Assembly (NCBI GenBank): GCA_014584315.1
Contig: JACTNA010000031.1
Span: forward strand, 1-64,000
DNA: 64,000 bases
Reading direction: 5' to 3'
Origin: Planctomycetota bacterium
GTDB lineage: Bacteria; Planctomycetota; Phycisphaerae; Phycisphaerales; UBA1924
Below, piece by piece: positions 9,227 through 18,486 of the stretch. Both the position numbers and the translations under genes were made by a program. The notes below the pieces were generated by a model, which saw only the letters and a list, made by a program, of their open reading frames with translations, had not been told where the DNA came from and did no database searches. The stretch's first letter is position 1, and each line of letters begins with the position of its first letter.

Positions 9227-11014
9227 TCAGCGCTGGGCGCGGTCGAGTTTCAGTGGCGGGTCGAGGACGACGACGGCCTTGTCGCCGAGCGAGAACGCCG
9301 AGAGGTCCACGCCCTGATCGCAGAGGAAGAGCAGGGTGAGTTTCTGGTCGGGCCGGCTGGCGGAGATCATCACTCGGTTCTCCTGGAGTTCCGAGAGGCC
9401 GCGGATGGGCTTGCCCGGCGTGTAGCGGATGAAGATGAGTTCCTGATCCTCGTAGACGAAGCCGACGGCCGCGTACCGCGTGCCCTGGGCGTCGACGAGG
9501 AACGGCGGGTCGTCGCGACCCGCGGCGGCCGCGGCGGGCGAGAGGAGGCTGGCGGGCCTGCCCCGGCCGACGTCCACCTGCACCATGACGGTGCCTCGGT
9601 TGACCTCGAAGGTCCGGACCTGCAACAGGCGGTCGATGGTGTTGCCGCCCTGGAGTTCGGACGGTGCGAACTTCTCCTCGCCCCCGATGATGCCGTTGTT
9701 CTCGCCGATCTGGAGGCTCTTCTCGCGTCCCTTCTGGATGACGAGCCGGCCGCCGAGGTTGTTGACATCGGAGATTCCGGCGGCGCGGGCGGCCTCGTCG
9801 CTCTGGCGTCCCGTGCCGATGGTGGTGGCCATGGAGCGGTCGAGCGGTCCGCCGCCCCCGCCGGTCTTCAGGATGGAGCCGGAAGGGACGTCGCGGTCGC
9901 GGTCCGCGGCGGTGCGGTAGGTGGCGACGTTGCCGCCGGTCAGTTCGCGGCGGATGTTCCGGACATACACGGCGATCGGCTCGTAGCCGGGGGGCACGAC
10001 GAACTCGAAGCCCATCGGTTCGAGGGCTGCGCCGGCCGAGGCGACGAAAACCTCCGTATCGAAGCGGAAGCGCCCGAAGGCGATGTCGCCCGGGGCGGCT
10101 TTGGCGACGACGCCGACGGGATGGATGTTGATGCGGTCGCCGGTCTGCGGGTGTTCGGCGACGATCCAGATCTGTCCCTCGCCCATGACGACCTGGCCGT
10201 GCTTCTCCTTGATGCCGGGCTTGAACTCGATGACGATGCCCTCGATGCGTGAGCCGGGCGGGTAGGGCTTGCCGTCGAGCATCCTGGCTTCGTGCGGGCG
10301 CACGCCCCACGAATCGCGAAGCAGTTCGGTGACGCTGACCCCCTCGCCGCCGACGCGGTAGCGGCGGATGACCTCGAACTCGGCGGGTCGGGCGTAGTTC
10401 TTCGCGCGTCCCTGACGGTCGGTGAGGCGCATGACGGCGGCGGTGTGCGAGACGTCCGGGTACCACTTCGCGAGGGGCTGGCCGGTGCGGAAGGCCGTCT
10501 CGGAGAGGTGTCCGTACAGGCCGCCGACGATGCGATCGACCGGGACGATCAGGCCGCTGGCGCGCTGGAGGCTCTCGCCCTGGTAGCGGATGGGCTGGTA
10601 GCCGAGGAAGTCGGAGGACATGCGCATGGTGCCGAGGGCGATGACGATGATGCCGGCGGTGATGACGCCTGAGACCGCGCCGCAGACCGCGCCGCCGACG
10701 TAGGAGACGGTGGACTGGGTCTGGACATTGGCGGGGATGAGTTTGTCGACGCCGAGGCGGAGGAGGGCGAGCGAGACGGCGAAGGGAATCACGAGGCCCC
10801 AGGCCCAGGCGGTGCCGAGGATGAACGCGGTGAACTTCCGGTCCTCGGGGCCTTTGGCGAGGATGATGTGCGAGGCCGGCTCCCAGAGGGCGAAGGCGAT
10901 GGCGCCGGCGATGATGACGCAGACCATGTGGATGAGCGCGGAGAAAAAGCCGCGGGTCATCCAGATGTAGCCCAAGAGGCCGATCACAGCGATGGCGAGC
11001 AGGCTCATGAACAT
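9227..11014 (-). CDS. CvpA-like membrane protein with large C-terminal domain
   Basis: 595 residues. The first 130 or so hold four hydrophobic segments in the CvpA/colicin V production pattern (MSLLAIAVIGLLGYIWMTRG, MVCVIIAGAIAFALW, a third near 65-85, a fourth GGAVCGAVSGVITAGIIVIAL). About 460 soluble residues follow, with a central beta-rich part and a C-terminal beta domain ending FSLGDKAVVVLDPPLKL. I recognise no family for the soluble part. It starts with ATG 3 bases after the stop of the degenerate GspE-like gene and uses its GGAG site, so the two are translationally coupled and probably act together at the membrane. Function unknown. Confidence 0.75.
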   Translation of the reverse strand: MFMSLLAIAVIGLLGYIWMTRGFFSALIHMVCVIIAGAIAFALWEPASHIILAKGPEDRKFTAFILGTAWAWGLVIPFAVSLALLRLGVDKLIPANVQTQSTVSYVGGAVCGAVSGVITAGIIVIALGTMRMSSDFLGYQPIRYQGESLQRASGLIVPVDRIVGGLYGHLSETAFRTGQPLAKWYPDVSHTAAVMRLTDRQGRAKNYARPAEFEVIRRYRVGGEGVSVTELLRDSWGVRPHEARMLDGKPYPPGSRIEGIVIEFKPGIKEKHGQVVMGEGQIWIVAEHPQTGDRINIHPVGVVAKAAPGDIAFGRFRFDTEVFVASAGAALEPMGFEFVVPPGYEPIAVYVRNIRRELTGGNVATYRTAADRDRDVPSGSILKTGGGGGPLDRSMATTIGTGRQSDEAARAAGISDVNNLGGRLVIQKGREKSLQIGENNGIIGGEEKFAPSELQGGNTIDRLLQVRTFEVNRGTVMVQVDVGRGRPASLLSPAAAAAGRDDPPFLVDAQGTRYAAVGFVYEDQELIFIRYTPGKPIRGLSELQENRVMISASRPDQKLTLLFLCDQGVDLSAFSLGDKAVVVLDPPLKLDRAQR

Positions 11015-11017
11015 GGA

Positions 11018-12778
11018 TCAGGCTCCTGCGGGCTGGGCGGCGTCGGCCGACGGGCGGTTTTCCTGCTGGGGCTTGGCTTCGGTGGTGACACGGACGACCT
11101 CCTCGACGCTGGTGATGCCGTCGATGGCCTTGCGGAGCGCGGCCTGCTGGATGGTCGGCAGTTGCTTCTTGCGGAGTTCGGCGCGGAGGCCGGCGAGGTT
11201 GTTGCTCTTGATGAGGTCGCGTTCGGCGTCGCCGAGTTTGTAGACCTCGAAGAGGCCTTCCTGCCCGACGTACCCGACGCCCCGGCAGACGGGGCAGGTC
11301 TCGGGCTTGTTCTTGATGAGGACCTGGCCGCCCTTCTTGAAGAGTTGCTTCACCTTGTCCGCGGGCAGGCCGAGTTTCTTGAGCATGTCCGCGGAGGGCT
11401 GGTAGGCGACGCGGCAGTTGATGCAGAGTTTGCGGCAGAGGCGGACGGCGACGACGCCGTGCAGGCAGCCCGCGGCGGCGGCCGGATCGCCCACGGCCTT
11501 CATCCAGAGTTGGATGGCCGGGAGCGCGCCGTTGGCGCGGAGCAGCACGTAGGTCCGGGTGCGATCCTGGTCGGCGCGGGTGATTTCCTTCGCGGTGAGG
11601 GCGTCGGGCAGTTCGGTGATGCTCACGACGTCGGGGTCGCGGCGCATGATCGAGCGCACGAGCGTTGAGAACTCCTGGCCCTCCTTGGTGGGGTCGAAGA
11701 CGTTCTGGCGCACGCCCTCGATGACGCCCTGCGTCTCGACCTCGAGCGTCTGCACGTTGGTGGTGTAGGCGTCGTGCATGCGGGTGAGGGAGTAGACGAG
11801 CGTGGTGCCCCCGCCGTCCGGCATGGCGGCGACGAGGACGACGCCCTTGCCCTCGTCAACGATGGCGCGCAGTTCCTCGGCCTGCTGCTCGAGCAGGCCC
11901 AGTTCCTCGGACTTGCGCCGGACGGCCTTCTCCGGGTCGAAGAGCAGGTTGAGCGTCAGGCCCCCCTGCCCGCCCGAGGTGCGGACGCGGAGCTTGTGCT
12001 TCTCTTCCTCGCGGTCGTAGGAGCAGTGGCCGGTCTGCTTGCGTCGCCGGTCGTTGACGTCGAGGCCGGCCGCGCTCTTCCAGAAGTCGATGATCTTCAC
12101 GGCGTCGGCGGCGGGCGTGGTTCCGCCCGCGGTGCGCACGCCGTCCACGAGGAAGACGTTCACGTAACTTCCGTCGCGTCCGGGCGCGAGGTCGATCTCG
12201 GACGCCCTGGCCTCGCGGGCGCGGAGCACGACCTGCTCGGCGGCGACGCGGACCTGGAACTCGGGGGAGTCGGCCTCGGGCACGGGGATCGGCTTGCCGT
12301 CGGGGAGGCGGACGATGATCTCGGAGGAGCCGATCTGCTTGGTCTCTTTCTTGGCGCGCCGGGCCTCGGCCATCTTCGAGAAGTCGAGGCGGAGGCGGTG
12401 CTGCTCGGGCACGCGCTCGTCCTTGTTGGTCATCAGCGGGAAGACCGCGACGCTGATGCCGAGCACGACGATCTCGAGGAAGAGGCCGAGCCAGAACGCC
12501 AACTCGCTCTTCATGGGGATCGCGAGGGCGACGAGGATGGCGAGCACGCCGAGGCAGAGGTGGACGGCGGCCCATTGCTCCCGCCCGAGGTGGAATCGAG
12601 CGGCGTGCTTGTCGTAGACGGAGGAGATGAGCCACGCCCAGGGGATGAAGGGGAGGAGGAGGAGGACCGGCTTCCACGGGGAGACCAGCAGGTAGGCCTG
12701 CTGCGCGAGGAGGATCGCGTGGGTGCCGGGGGCGTCCGGTGCGCCGAACGCCGCGAGGTAGTCGGTTGGTGCGCTCAC
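11018..12778 (-). CDS. membrane-anchored GspE/PilB-like protein with degenerate ATPase site
   Basis: 586 residues, GTG start with AAGGAA upstream. Three predicted TM helices (about 29-51, 68-89, 91-116) precede a GspE/PilB-type ATPase fold. The zinc tetracysteine is kept (C452, C455, C495, C498), as is the general order of motifs. The nucleotide site is not: the Walker A region reads AAMPDGGGTTLVYS, with G324 in place of the essential Lys; the Asp box is lost; the Walker B Glu remains (ITELPD, E389); and the His-box position is R414. It is probably a non-hydrolysing scaffold. It follows pilT by 61 bases and couples to the CvpA-like gene, so a structural role in a type IV pilus or secretion platform is inferred. 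Confidence 0.8.
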   Translation of the reverse strand: MSAPTDYLAAFGAPDAPGTHAILLAQQAYLLVSPWKPVLLLLPFIPWAWLISSVYDKHAARFHLGREQWAAVHLCLGVLAILVALAIPMKSELAFWLGLFLEIVVLGISVAVFPLMTNKDERVPEQHRLRLDFSKMAEARRAKKETKQIGSSEIIVRLPDGKPIPVPEADSPEFQVRVAAEQVVLRAREARASEIDLAPGRDGSYVNVFLVDGVRTAGGTTPAADAVKIIDFWKSAAGLDVNDRRRKQTGHCSYDREEEKHKLRVRTSGGQGGLTLNLLFDPEKAVRRKSEELGLLEQQAEELRAIVDEGKGVVLVAAMPDGGGTTLVYSLTRMHDAYTTNVQTLEVETQGVIEGVRQNVFDPTKEGQEFSTLVRSIMRRDPDVVSITELPDALTAKEITRADQDRTRTYVLLRANGALPAIQLWMKAVGDPAAAAGCLHGVVAVRLCRKLCINCRVAYQPSADMLKKLGLPADKVKQLFKKGGQVLIKNKPETCPVCRGVGYVGQEGLFEVYKLGDAERDLIKSNNLAGLRAELRKKQLPTIQQAALRKAIDGITSVEEVVRVTTEAKPQQENRPSADAAQPAGA

Positions 12779-12839
12779 CGCTGGAGATTCCTTCGGGTGG
12801 AGGCCCGGCGTGCGGCGCGCGGGCCGTGGTGCCGGTCGG

Positions 12840-13997
12840 CTAGCCGAGTTTCTTGAGCCGCATCATCAGTTCGTCAACGTTCGGGGAGGCGTCGATGGCG
12901 ACGCGCATGTGGATGTACTCTTTCTCGACGAGATCGACGAGGGACTGGTTGAAGTCCACCATGCCGCGCTGGCGAGCCTCGATGGAGTTGAGGTACTCGC
13001 GCAGTTCGCCCTCGCGCCCCTCGAGGATGAACTTCTGCACGACCGCGTCGTTGATGAGAATCTCGATCGCGGGGATGCGGTGGATGTTCTCGTGGAGCGT
13101 CGGCAGGAGTTTCTGGTAGACGAAGGCCCGCATCTGGTACGCGAGGATCTTGCGGATGCCCTCGACCTCGTCCTGCTCGAACAGCCCGTAGATGCGGCTG
13201 AACGTCTGGGTCGTCGAACTCGCGTGGATGGTGCCGTAGACCAGGTGGCCGGTCTCGGCGGCCATGAGGGCGGCCTCGAAGGTCTCGGCGTCGCGCATCT
13301 CGCCGATCAGCACGATGTCCGGGTTCTCGCGCACCAGGGCGCGAAGCGCAATCTTGAAGTCCAGCACGTCGATGCCGATCTCGCGCTGGTTGATGGTCGA
13401 AACCTTGTCGGTGAACAGGTACTCGATCGGGTCCTCGATCGTGACGATGTGCACCGGCTTGCGTTGGTTCACGTAGTCCAGCATCGAGGCGATGGTCGTG
13501 GACTTGCCCGAACCCGTCACGCCGCAGAGCAGCACCAGACCCTGCGGCTGGAGGGCGATCTGGCCCATGACGGCGGGAAGGTGCAGCCCCTCGAAGGGCA
13601 GGATGTTGCTGGTGATGCGCCGGGCGGCGATCGAGAGACGCCCGCGGGCCATGAAGAGATTGACGCGGAAGCGGCAGGTCTCGTCGTAGTCGTAGGCGAA
13701 GTCCACCGAGCCGAACCGGTGCAGGTCCTCGAGTTGCTCCTCGGTGAGGATCGCCCGGGCGATCTTCCAGAACTCGTCCTCATCGACGAGCGGCGTGTCG
13801 AGCGCCTTGAGCGCGCCGCGGAGGCGGATCTTCGGTTGCTGGCCCGTCTTCATGATGAGGTCGGATGCCTCAAACTTGATCGTGGCCTGCAGGAACTTGC
13901 CCCAGCGCGTGGCGTGGGGGTCGGACTTCTTCTTCACGGGCAGGGCGACGTGCCCCACGTGCGATGCGTCGGTCTGGGCGTCCGTGTGGACGGTCAT
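12840..13997 (-). CDS. pilT: PilT/PilU family type IV pilus retraction ATPase
   Basis: Hexameric motor that depolymerises pili. All catalytic elements are intact in the 385 residues: Walker A GVTGSGKS (159-166), Asp box TIEDPIEY (186-193), Walker B IVLIGEMRD (228-236) and His box TGHLVYGTIHAS (249-260). An N-terminal PAS-like domain precedes them. ATG 13997 with GGAGG upstream is preferred over GTG 14018. It heads a minus-strand set with the degenerate GspE-like and CvpA-like genes. No pilin or PilB is adjacent, but a pseudopilin gene lies elsewhere in the window. The intact site here contrasts with the broken one next door. Confidence 0.92.
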   Translation of the reverse strand: MTVHTDAQTDASHVGHVALPVKKKSDPHATRWGKFLQATIKFEASDLIMKTGQQPKIRLRGALKALDTPLVDEDEFWKIARAILTEEQLEDLHRFGSVDFAYDYDETCRFRVNLFMARGRLSIAARRITSNILPFEGLHLPAVMGQIALQPQGLVLLCGVTGSGKSTTIASMLDYVNQRKPVHIVTIEDPIEYLFTDKVSTINQREIGIDVLDFKIALRALVRENPDIVLIGEMRDAETFEAALMAAETGHLVYGTIHASSTTQTFSRIYGLFEQDEVEGIRKILAYQMRAFVYQKLLPTLHENIHRIPAIEILINDAVVQKFILEGREGELREYLNSIEARQRGMVDFNQSLVDLVEKEYIHMRVAIDASPNVDELMMRLKKLG

Positions 13998-14217
13998 GGG
14001 CGTTCGCTCCTCCGGCACCCCGCGTCGGGGGGAGCCTGTAGATTAGCCGTTGACGCGGCCTGCGGCGACGGGGAAGGCGCGGGAAGACCGCCCGCGGCGG
14101 CTCGCGCCCGAAGCCGGTTCGCGTGCGGGGTGGGGGTGGTTCCCCGGTCTTCGCGCGTAAAAGCGGCCCATCCCGGCATGGGCTGGGCCGCTGGGGCAAC
14201 CGTCGGGACCATCGGCC

Positions 14218-15336
14218 TCACTCCGCGCCGACGGGGGTTTCGAGCGTCTCGCCGTTGGCCCCCTCGTCGCCTTCCTCGGGGGCGGCGGGCGCCTCTTCCT
14301 CGGGCCGATTGCCGAGGAATCCGGCTTCCAGCGTCAGGCGGATCTTCTCCATGGCCTTGTTCTGGATCTGGCGGACGCGTTCCTTGGTGACGCCGATGAT
14401 CTGCCCGACCTGCTCGAGCGTCATGGGCTTCTCGCCGTCGCCGGACTCGAGCCCGAAGCGGTGCTCGATGACCGTGCGCTCGACGTCGGTCAGGTCGGCG
14501 CGGTTCTCGACCACGATCCGCTTGACCTCCTCGGCGGCGTCCTTCTCGAAGTTCTCGCGCTTGGCCTCGACGAAGTTGGACCGCTCCAGCTTGGGATCGA
14601 AGTCGGTGGGGAAGCGCTGGCGATACTTCGAGAGTTTCATGCCCTGCCGGCTGAACGCCTTGAGGATCGCGCGGCAGGCGTAGGTCGAGAACTTGTAGCC
14701 CCGGCCGGCGTCGAACTTGTCCACGGCGCGCAGCAGCGCCATGTTGCCCTCGCTCACCAGGTCGGCGAAGTCCACCTCGCTCATGCGGGTGCGCTTCGCC
14801 ATCGCCAGCACCAGCGCGAGGTTCGTCTCCGCGATCTGCTCGCGGATGCGGTCGGCCCTGCGGTGCCACGCGAGGACCTCCACGGCCTGCTCGGGCGTGG
14901 GCTGACGCGCGGGGCTGGACCAGATCTCCTGCTGGAGTTTCCAGACGCGGTAGCGCGCGTAGTTGAACTGGTGGAAGAGCACCCGCTCCTCCGCCCCGGT
15001 CAGGATGACCTGCTGCGCGCTCTTCACGGTGCGCCCGCGCGCGGACGAGATGTCGTCCATCACCGGGTGGTACCAGGAGGTGTCCGGCTTCTGGATGTCG
15101 GGTGCCTCGTCGTAGATCTTGGTGTCGGCGTCCGCCTCGTAGAAGACGGGGCTGTCGATGAAGTCCTGCTCGTGCGTGAGCAGGTGCTTGAGCAGCCGCT
15201 CGTCCTCGACGCTCAGTCGGCGGGTCGGCGCGGCCTTGCCCTCGGCCCGGCCCTGGGCGGGCGCAGCGACACCGACACGGTGGCGGCGACGCACCTGCTC
15301 AAGAGGACTCAGCTTCCTGCCTGTGACGTTCCTCAT
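14218..15336 (-). CDS. RNA polymerase sigma-70 family factor
   Basis: Promoter-recognition subunit, 372 residues. Region 2 is clear (DLVSEGNMALLRAVDKFD and GYKFSTYACRAILKAFSR, which melts the -10), as is region 4 (LTDVERTVIEHRFGL, MTLEQVGQIIGVTKERVRQI, the -35-binding helix-turn-helix). Between them, the residues that should form region 3 are short and charged with no recognisable sigma-3 domain. The N-terminus has a region-1.2-like stretch and a basic leader; the C-terminus is Glu/Ala-rich. It could be a group 2 or group 3 factor. ATG 15336 has GAAGGG upstream. It is transcribed away from sodA. Confidence 0.9.
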   Translation of the reverse strand: MRNVTGRKLSPLEQVRRRHRVGVAAPAQGRAEGKAAPTRRLSVEDERLLKHLLTHEQDFIDSPVFYEADADTKIYDEAPDIQKPDTSWYHPVMDDISSARGRTVKSAQQVILTGAEERVLFHQFNYARYRVWKLQQEIWSSPARQPTPEQAVEVLAWHRRADRIREQIAETNLALVLAMAKRTRMSEVDFADLVSEGNMALLRAVDKFDAGRGYKFSTYACRAILKAFSRQGMKLSKYRQRFPTDFDPKLERSNFVEAKRENFEKDAAEEVKRIVVENRADLTDVERTVIEHRFGLESGDGEKPMTLEQVGQIIGVTKERVRQIQNKAMEKIRLTLEAGFLGNRPEEEAPAAPEEGDEGANGETLETPVGAE

Positions 15337-15861
15337 CTTCGTACCCTTCGCCCGGTCCGCCCGGACGGATCAACCTGTGCTCCCACCAGTTACCGCCCGG
15401 CCTCCGGCCGCGCGGGCCTCTACCCTTTCCCCGGCGGCACCGGCCGCCGCGGCATCCCACGAACCGGGCGCATCAGCACCCGGTGATTTCTCGGGGCTGC
15501 CCCCACGCCCCGTGCCACCGAACCGGACCATCGCGCCCGGTCGCATTTCTTACGGCCTCGGGGGCCGATTGTTCCACCCGGCGTTTAGAATCGATCAAAA
15601 CAAAGCCCTACACACCGCGCCGCCGCCTTGCCGGCGCACCTCCCAAGCCGGCCGGAGCACCCGCCCCCGCCAGACCACCAGATTCCGTTCGCGTGGCAAC
15701 AAACTCTCGGCTGACCGAACGAGCATCCCTGCCGCTCGACACACCGGCCGAGAGGACTTCCAGTGTACCTAGAATCGGCGCGAACACAAGGGGGGGCATC
15801 GATTTTCGGCCCCCGTCCACGATTCGTTGTTTGTTCGGTATTCAACCTCCGGGAGGACGAC
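15337..15861. other. 525-base divergent intergenic region, sigma factor to sodA
   Basis: It separates the divergently transcribed sigma factor and sodA genes. I see no convincing gene. TAGAAT boxes occur at 15586-15591 and 15770-15775; the second would give sodA a leader of about 85 bases, but neither has a good -35 at 17 bases. GGGAGGA before 15862 is the sodA ribosome binding site. Confidence 0.5.
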
Positions 15862-16512
15862 ATGGCCTTCACGCTGCCCGACCTGCCCTACTCGCGCGAT
15901 GCGCTGGAGCCGCACATCGATGCGCGGACGATGGAGATTCATCACGGCAAGCACCACGCGGCCTACGTGACGAACGCGAACAAGGCGCTGGAAGGCACGC
16001 CGCTGGCGAGCGTGAGCGACCCGTGGGAGGTCTGCCGCAGGCTGCGCGAGGCGCCCGAGGACCGTCGCACGGCGGCGCGCAACAACGCCGGCGGGCACGC
16101 GAACCACTCGCTCTTCTGGCAGGTGATGGCGCCCGCCGGCAAGGGAGGGGGGGGGGCGCCCGGCGGAGCGTTGAGCGACGCGATCGTGTCCGCCTTCGGC
16201 TCGTTCGACGGGTTCAAGGAGAAGTTCGCCGCCGCCGCGACCACGCGGTTCGGCTCGGGCTGGGCCTGGCTGTGCGTCGAGAAGGGCGGGACATTGACCG
16301 TCTGCTCGACCGCGAACCAGGACAACCCGGCGATGAAGGACGCGATCGGCGACGCGGCGGGCTGCGGCGGCGCGCCGATCCTCGGCCTCGACGTCTGGGA
16401 ACACGCCTACTACCTGCACTACCAGAACCGTCGCCCGGACTACGTCGCGGCGTGGTGGAACGTCGTGAACTGGGCGAAGGTCGGCGAGTTGTACGCGAAG
16501 GCGCGGGGCTGA
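15862..16512 (+). CDS. sodA: superoxide dismutase, probably Mn type
   Basis: Converts superoxide to H2O2 and O2. The four metal ligands are at H27 (MEIHHGKHH), H82 ([10 protein letters not shown]), D177 and H181 ([13 protein letters not shown]). GGHxNHSxFW and STANQDNP (with the outer-sphere Gln) point to the manganese rather than the iron form. 216 residues, no signal peptide, so cytosolic. A Gly/Ala insert KGGGGAPGG at 94-102 is slightly long. Start ATG 15862 has GGGAGGA upstream. Confidence 0.96.
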   Translation: MAFTLPDLPYSRDALEPHIDARTMEIHHGKHHAAYVTNANKALEGTPLASVSDPWEVCRRLREAPEDRRTAARNNAGGHANHSLFWQVMAPAGKGGGGAPGGALSDAIVSAFGSFDGFKEKFAAAATTRFGSGWAWLCVEKGGTLTVCSTANQDNPAMKDAIGDAAGCGGAPILGLDVWEHAYYLHYQNRRPDYVAAWWNVVNWAKVGELYAKARG

Positions 16513-16515
16513 CCG

Positions 16516-17004
16516 CTACGCCAGGGGCGTGAACTCCGCCCCCTCCATCACGTCGAAACTGACGAACTGCCCCTCGCGGAAGTCCGCGGCCTTCTGGCGC
16601 GGATCGGTCGGGCGGCAGTGGATCGGCACGCCCGCGTTCACCACGATCTCGTTGGTCGAAGGCTCGACCGCGACGATCACGCCCTGCACGCGGCGCGGCC
16701 GCCCTGCGACAGGCTCCACGTACCGCCCGCCCGTGCCCACCTCGTCGATGCGCTTGGCCTGGGCGTGGATCGTGCCGACGATGCGCTTGCCGGGCGGCGT
16801 GGCGATCGTGCTCTTCGGGACGAGGTGCAGTTCGTAGCGGGTGTTCGGGAAGGCGACGACCGCAAAGGCGGGCTTGGTGGCCGTCTCGGGCCGCAGTTCG
16901 AGCAGGGTGCCGCGGGCGTGGCGGGGGTCGATCTTCGTGGTGGGGGCGGGGTGGATCATGGCGGAGGAGGGTACCGAGGACAGCGGACGGGGGACAGTGG
17001 ACAT
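16516..17004 (-). CDS. conserved hypothetical protein
   Basis: 162 residues with no family I recognise. The core (about 30-160) is rich in short beta strands (RYELHLVPKS, RVQGVIVAVE, NEIVVNAGVPIHCRPTD, REGQFVSFDV) and could be a small beta-barrel, perhaps OB-like. ATG 17004 abuts the pabA stop (TAAATG), which suggests coupling, but the first 15 residues look non-conserved and ATG 16959 is an alternative. It converges with sodA with 3 bases between stops. No catalytic motif is visible. Confidence 0.65.
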   Translation of the reverse strand: MSTVPRPLSSVPSSAMIHPAPTTKIDPRHARGTLLELRPETATKPAFAVVAFPNTRYELHLVPKSTIATPPGKRIVGTIHAQAKRIDEVGTGGRYVEPVAGRPRRVQGVIVAVEPSTNEIVVNAGVPIHCRPTDPRQKAADFREGQFVSFDVMEGAEFTPLA

Positions 17005-17649
17005 TTAGAGGGGTCCGGCTTCGAGGAAGTTGCGCAGCAGCGTCGGGCCTTCGTCGGTGAGGAAACTCTCGGGATGGAACTGGACGCCTTCGAGGGGAGG
17101 CCCCTCGCCGCCCCAGACGCGCCGCAGACCCATGACGATGCGCTCGGGCGTGCCGGCGGGGCCGGTGGGGTCTTCGGTCCAGGCCGAGACTTCCCAGCCG
17201 GGCGCGGGTGTCTCGTCGGCCCGGACGATGAGCGAGTGATAGCGCGTGGCCACGAAGGGGTTGCTCAGGCCCCGGAAGACGCCGCGGCCGTCGTGGTGGA
17301 CCAGGCTGGTCTTGCCGTGCATCTGGAGGGTGTGGCGGACGACGGGCATGCCGTGCATCGCGCCCATGCACTGGTGCCCGAGGCAGACGCCGAGGATGGG
17401 GATGCGTCCGGCGTAGTGACGGATCATGTCGGCGGAGACGCCGGCCTCGTCGGGCGTGCCCGGGCCGGGGGAGATGATGAGCCGCTCCGGCCCGCGCCCG
17501 TGGTCGAGAGCGTCGGCCTGCTCGGTGGTGATCTTGTCGTTGCGGGCGACGACGAGGTCGCGTCCGAGGACGAGCGCGGGGTTGATCTCGCCGAGCCGCT
17601 GGACGAGGTTCCAGGTGAAGGAGTCGTAGTTGTCGATGAGGAGGATCAT
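17005..17649 (-). CDS. pabA: anthranilate/aminodeoxychorismate synthase glutaminase subunit
   Basis: Class I glutamine amidotransferase that supplies ammonia to a TrpE- or PabB-type synthase. The triad is C89 (GVCLGHQ), H192 and E194 (FHPESF); [12 protein letters not shown] at 59-70 forms the oxyanion and glutamine site; [15 protein letters not shown] opens the family. 214 residues. TrpG and PabA cannot be told apart from this sequence, and no trpE, pabB or other trp gene is adjacent. The start has a TACGAT -10 box 8 bases upstream and no Shine-Dalgarno. Confidence 0.92.
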   Translation of the reverse strand: MILLIDNYDSFTWNLVQRLGEINPALVLGRDLVVARNDKITTEQADALDHGRGPERLIISPGPGTPDEAGVSADMIRHYAGRIPILGVCLGHQCMGAMHGMPVVRHTLQMHGKTSLVHHDGRGVFRGLSNPFVATRYHSLIVRADETPAPGWEVSAWTEDPTGPAGTPERIVMGLRRVWGGEGPPLEGVQFHPESFLTDEGPTLLRNFLEAGPL

Positions 17650-17657
17650 GGCGCGGA

Positions 17658-17663
17658 ATCGTA
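17658..17663 (-). promoter_or_regulatory. -10 box of pabA, leaderless start predicted
   Basis: On the minus strand TACGAT is followed by 8 bases and then ATG (17649). This places the transcription start on or next to the start codon. Confidence 0.6.
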
Positions 17664-17679
17664 GGCGTTGGTGCTTGCT

Positions 17680-18453
17680 CTACTTGAGCGTCACAGAGGC
17701 CTTCCACGACACCGTGGTCGAAGTCCTGATGTCAGTGCGCGCAACAAGCGTTCTTCGCGGGTCTTTGTAGAGTTGTGCTTTGGGGCGGGTGCTGACCTGT
17801 CCCACGACGACAAGCCAATAGTCCGTCGCCCTTGCGGCGGCCTGTCGCCACTCAAGATCGGTGAACAGGACTTCACCTCGCAAGGATTTCAGTCCCTTGA
17901 CCTCGATTGCGATGGCGTCCTGCCGTCGGACGGCGAAGTCAAAGCCTTGCGCGAGGTGCCTTGCGTCGATCAGGCTCGACGGGGCGATACCGCAGATCCT
18001 GCCGGAGTTGCGCATGAAGTGCTCTTCCGCGAGCCTCCCTGTGAGCAGGCGCTCGGCGACGTTCTCGACGCGCTTCGGCGCTGTCACGAGCGGTGTCGCG
18101 ACCTCCTGGCGCACTTCGGAGTCGCCCTCCCTGATGCGCCTCACGATCTCGGCGAGGGCAGCGTCGCTCACATCGGCGAACTCGCCGAGAACCCGCTGCC
18201 GGTTGGGTCGGAGCGGACGTTTGTGCCAGCCCTGTCGGTGGCCATGCAGCGGGTCAAACTCGTCGCGGAGGTTTCTGAGGCTCGCCGGCTTGACGCGGAG
18301 TTCTTGGCCGATGCGAGCGAACGCCTGGCTCCAAGACGTGAACCCGCACATGCTGAGGAAATCGCGGTCGAGGCGGCTCATGGCGTAGGCCACAATGACC
18401 GCCTCAATCTCAATCAGTGGCGTCGATCTGCGGGTCTTGCTGTGTTTCGCCAT
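17680..18453 (-). CDS. DUF3883-like protein, candidate PD-(D/E)xK nuclease
   Basis: 257 residues. The C-terminal half resembles DUF3883 (NO VEIN C-terminal) domains found in restriction-type proteins: GFDFAVRRQDAIAIEVKG at 170-187 has the D...ExK arrangement (D172, E184, K186) of PD-(D/E)xK nucleases, followed by LFTDLEWRQAAARATDYWLVVV. The N-terminal 110 residues are helical and may bind DNA. No methylase, helicase or second restriction subunit is nearby. GC content looks visibly lower than in flanking genes, which suggests acquisition. An inverted repeat lies 34 bases upstream of ATG 18453. Nuclease activity is inference from the motif. Confidence 0.6.
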   Translation of the reverse strand: MAKHSKTRRSTPLIEIEAVIVAYAMSRLDRDFLSMCGFTSWSQAFARIGQELRVKPASLRNLRDEFDPLHGHRQGWHKRPLRPNRQRVLGEFADVSDAALAEIVRRIREGDSEVRQEVATPLVTAPKRVENVAERLLTGRLAEEHFMRNSGRICGIAPSSLIDARHLAQGFDFAVRRQDAIAIEVKGLKSLRGEVLFTDLEWRQAAARATDYWLVVVGQVSTRPKAQLYKDPRRTLVARTDIRTSTTVSWKASVTLK

Positions 18454-18486
18454 GCGTCATGCTGCCGCTGCGCGGGTCGTTTCATG

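Noticed and set aside
15483..16532. Plus-strand 349-residue open frame spanning the sodA promoter and gene
   Set aside because: Overlaps sodA in another frame; Arg/Gly-rich shadow.
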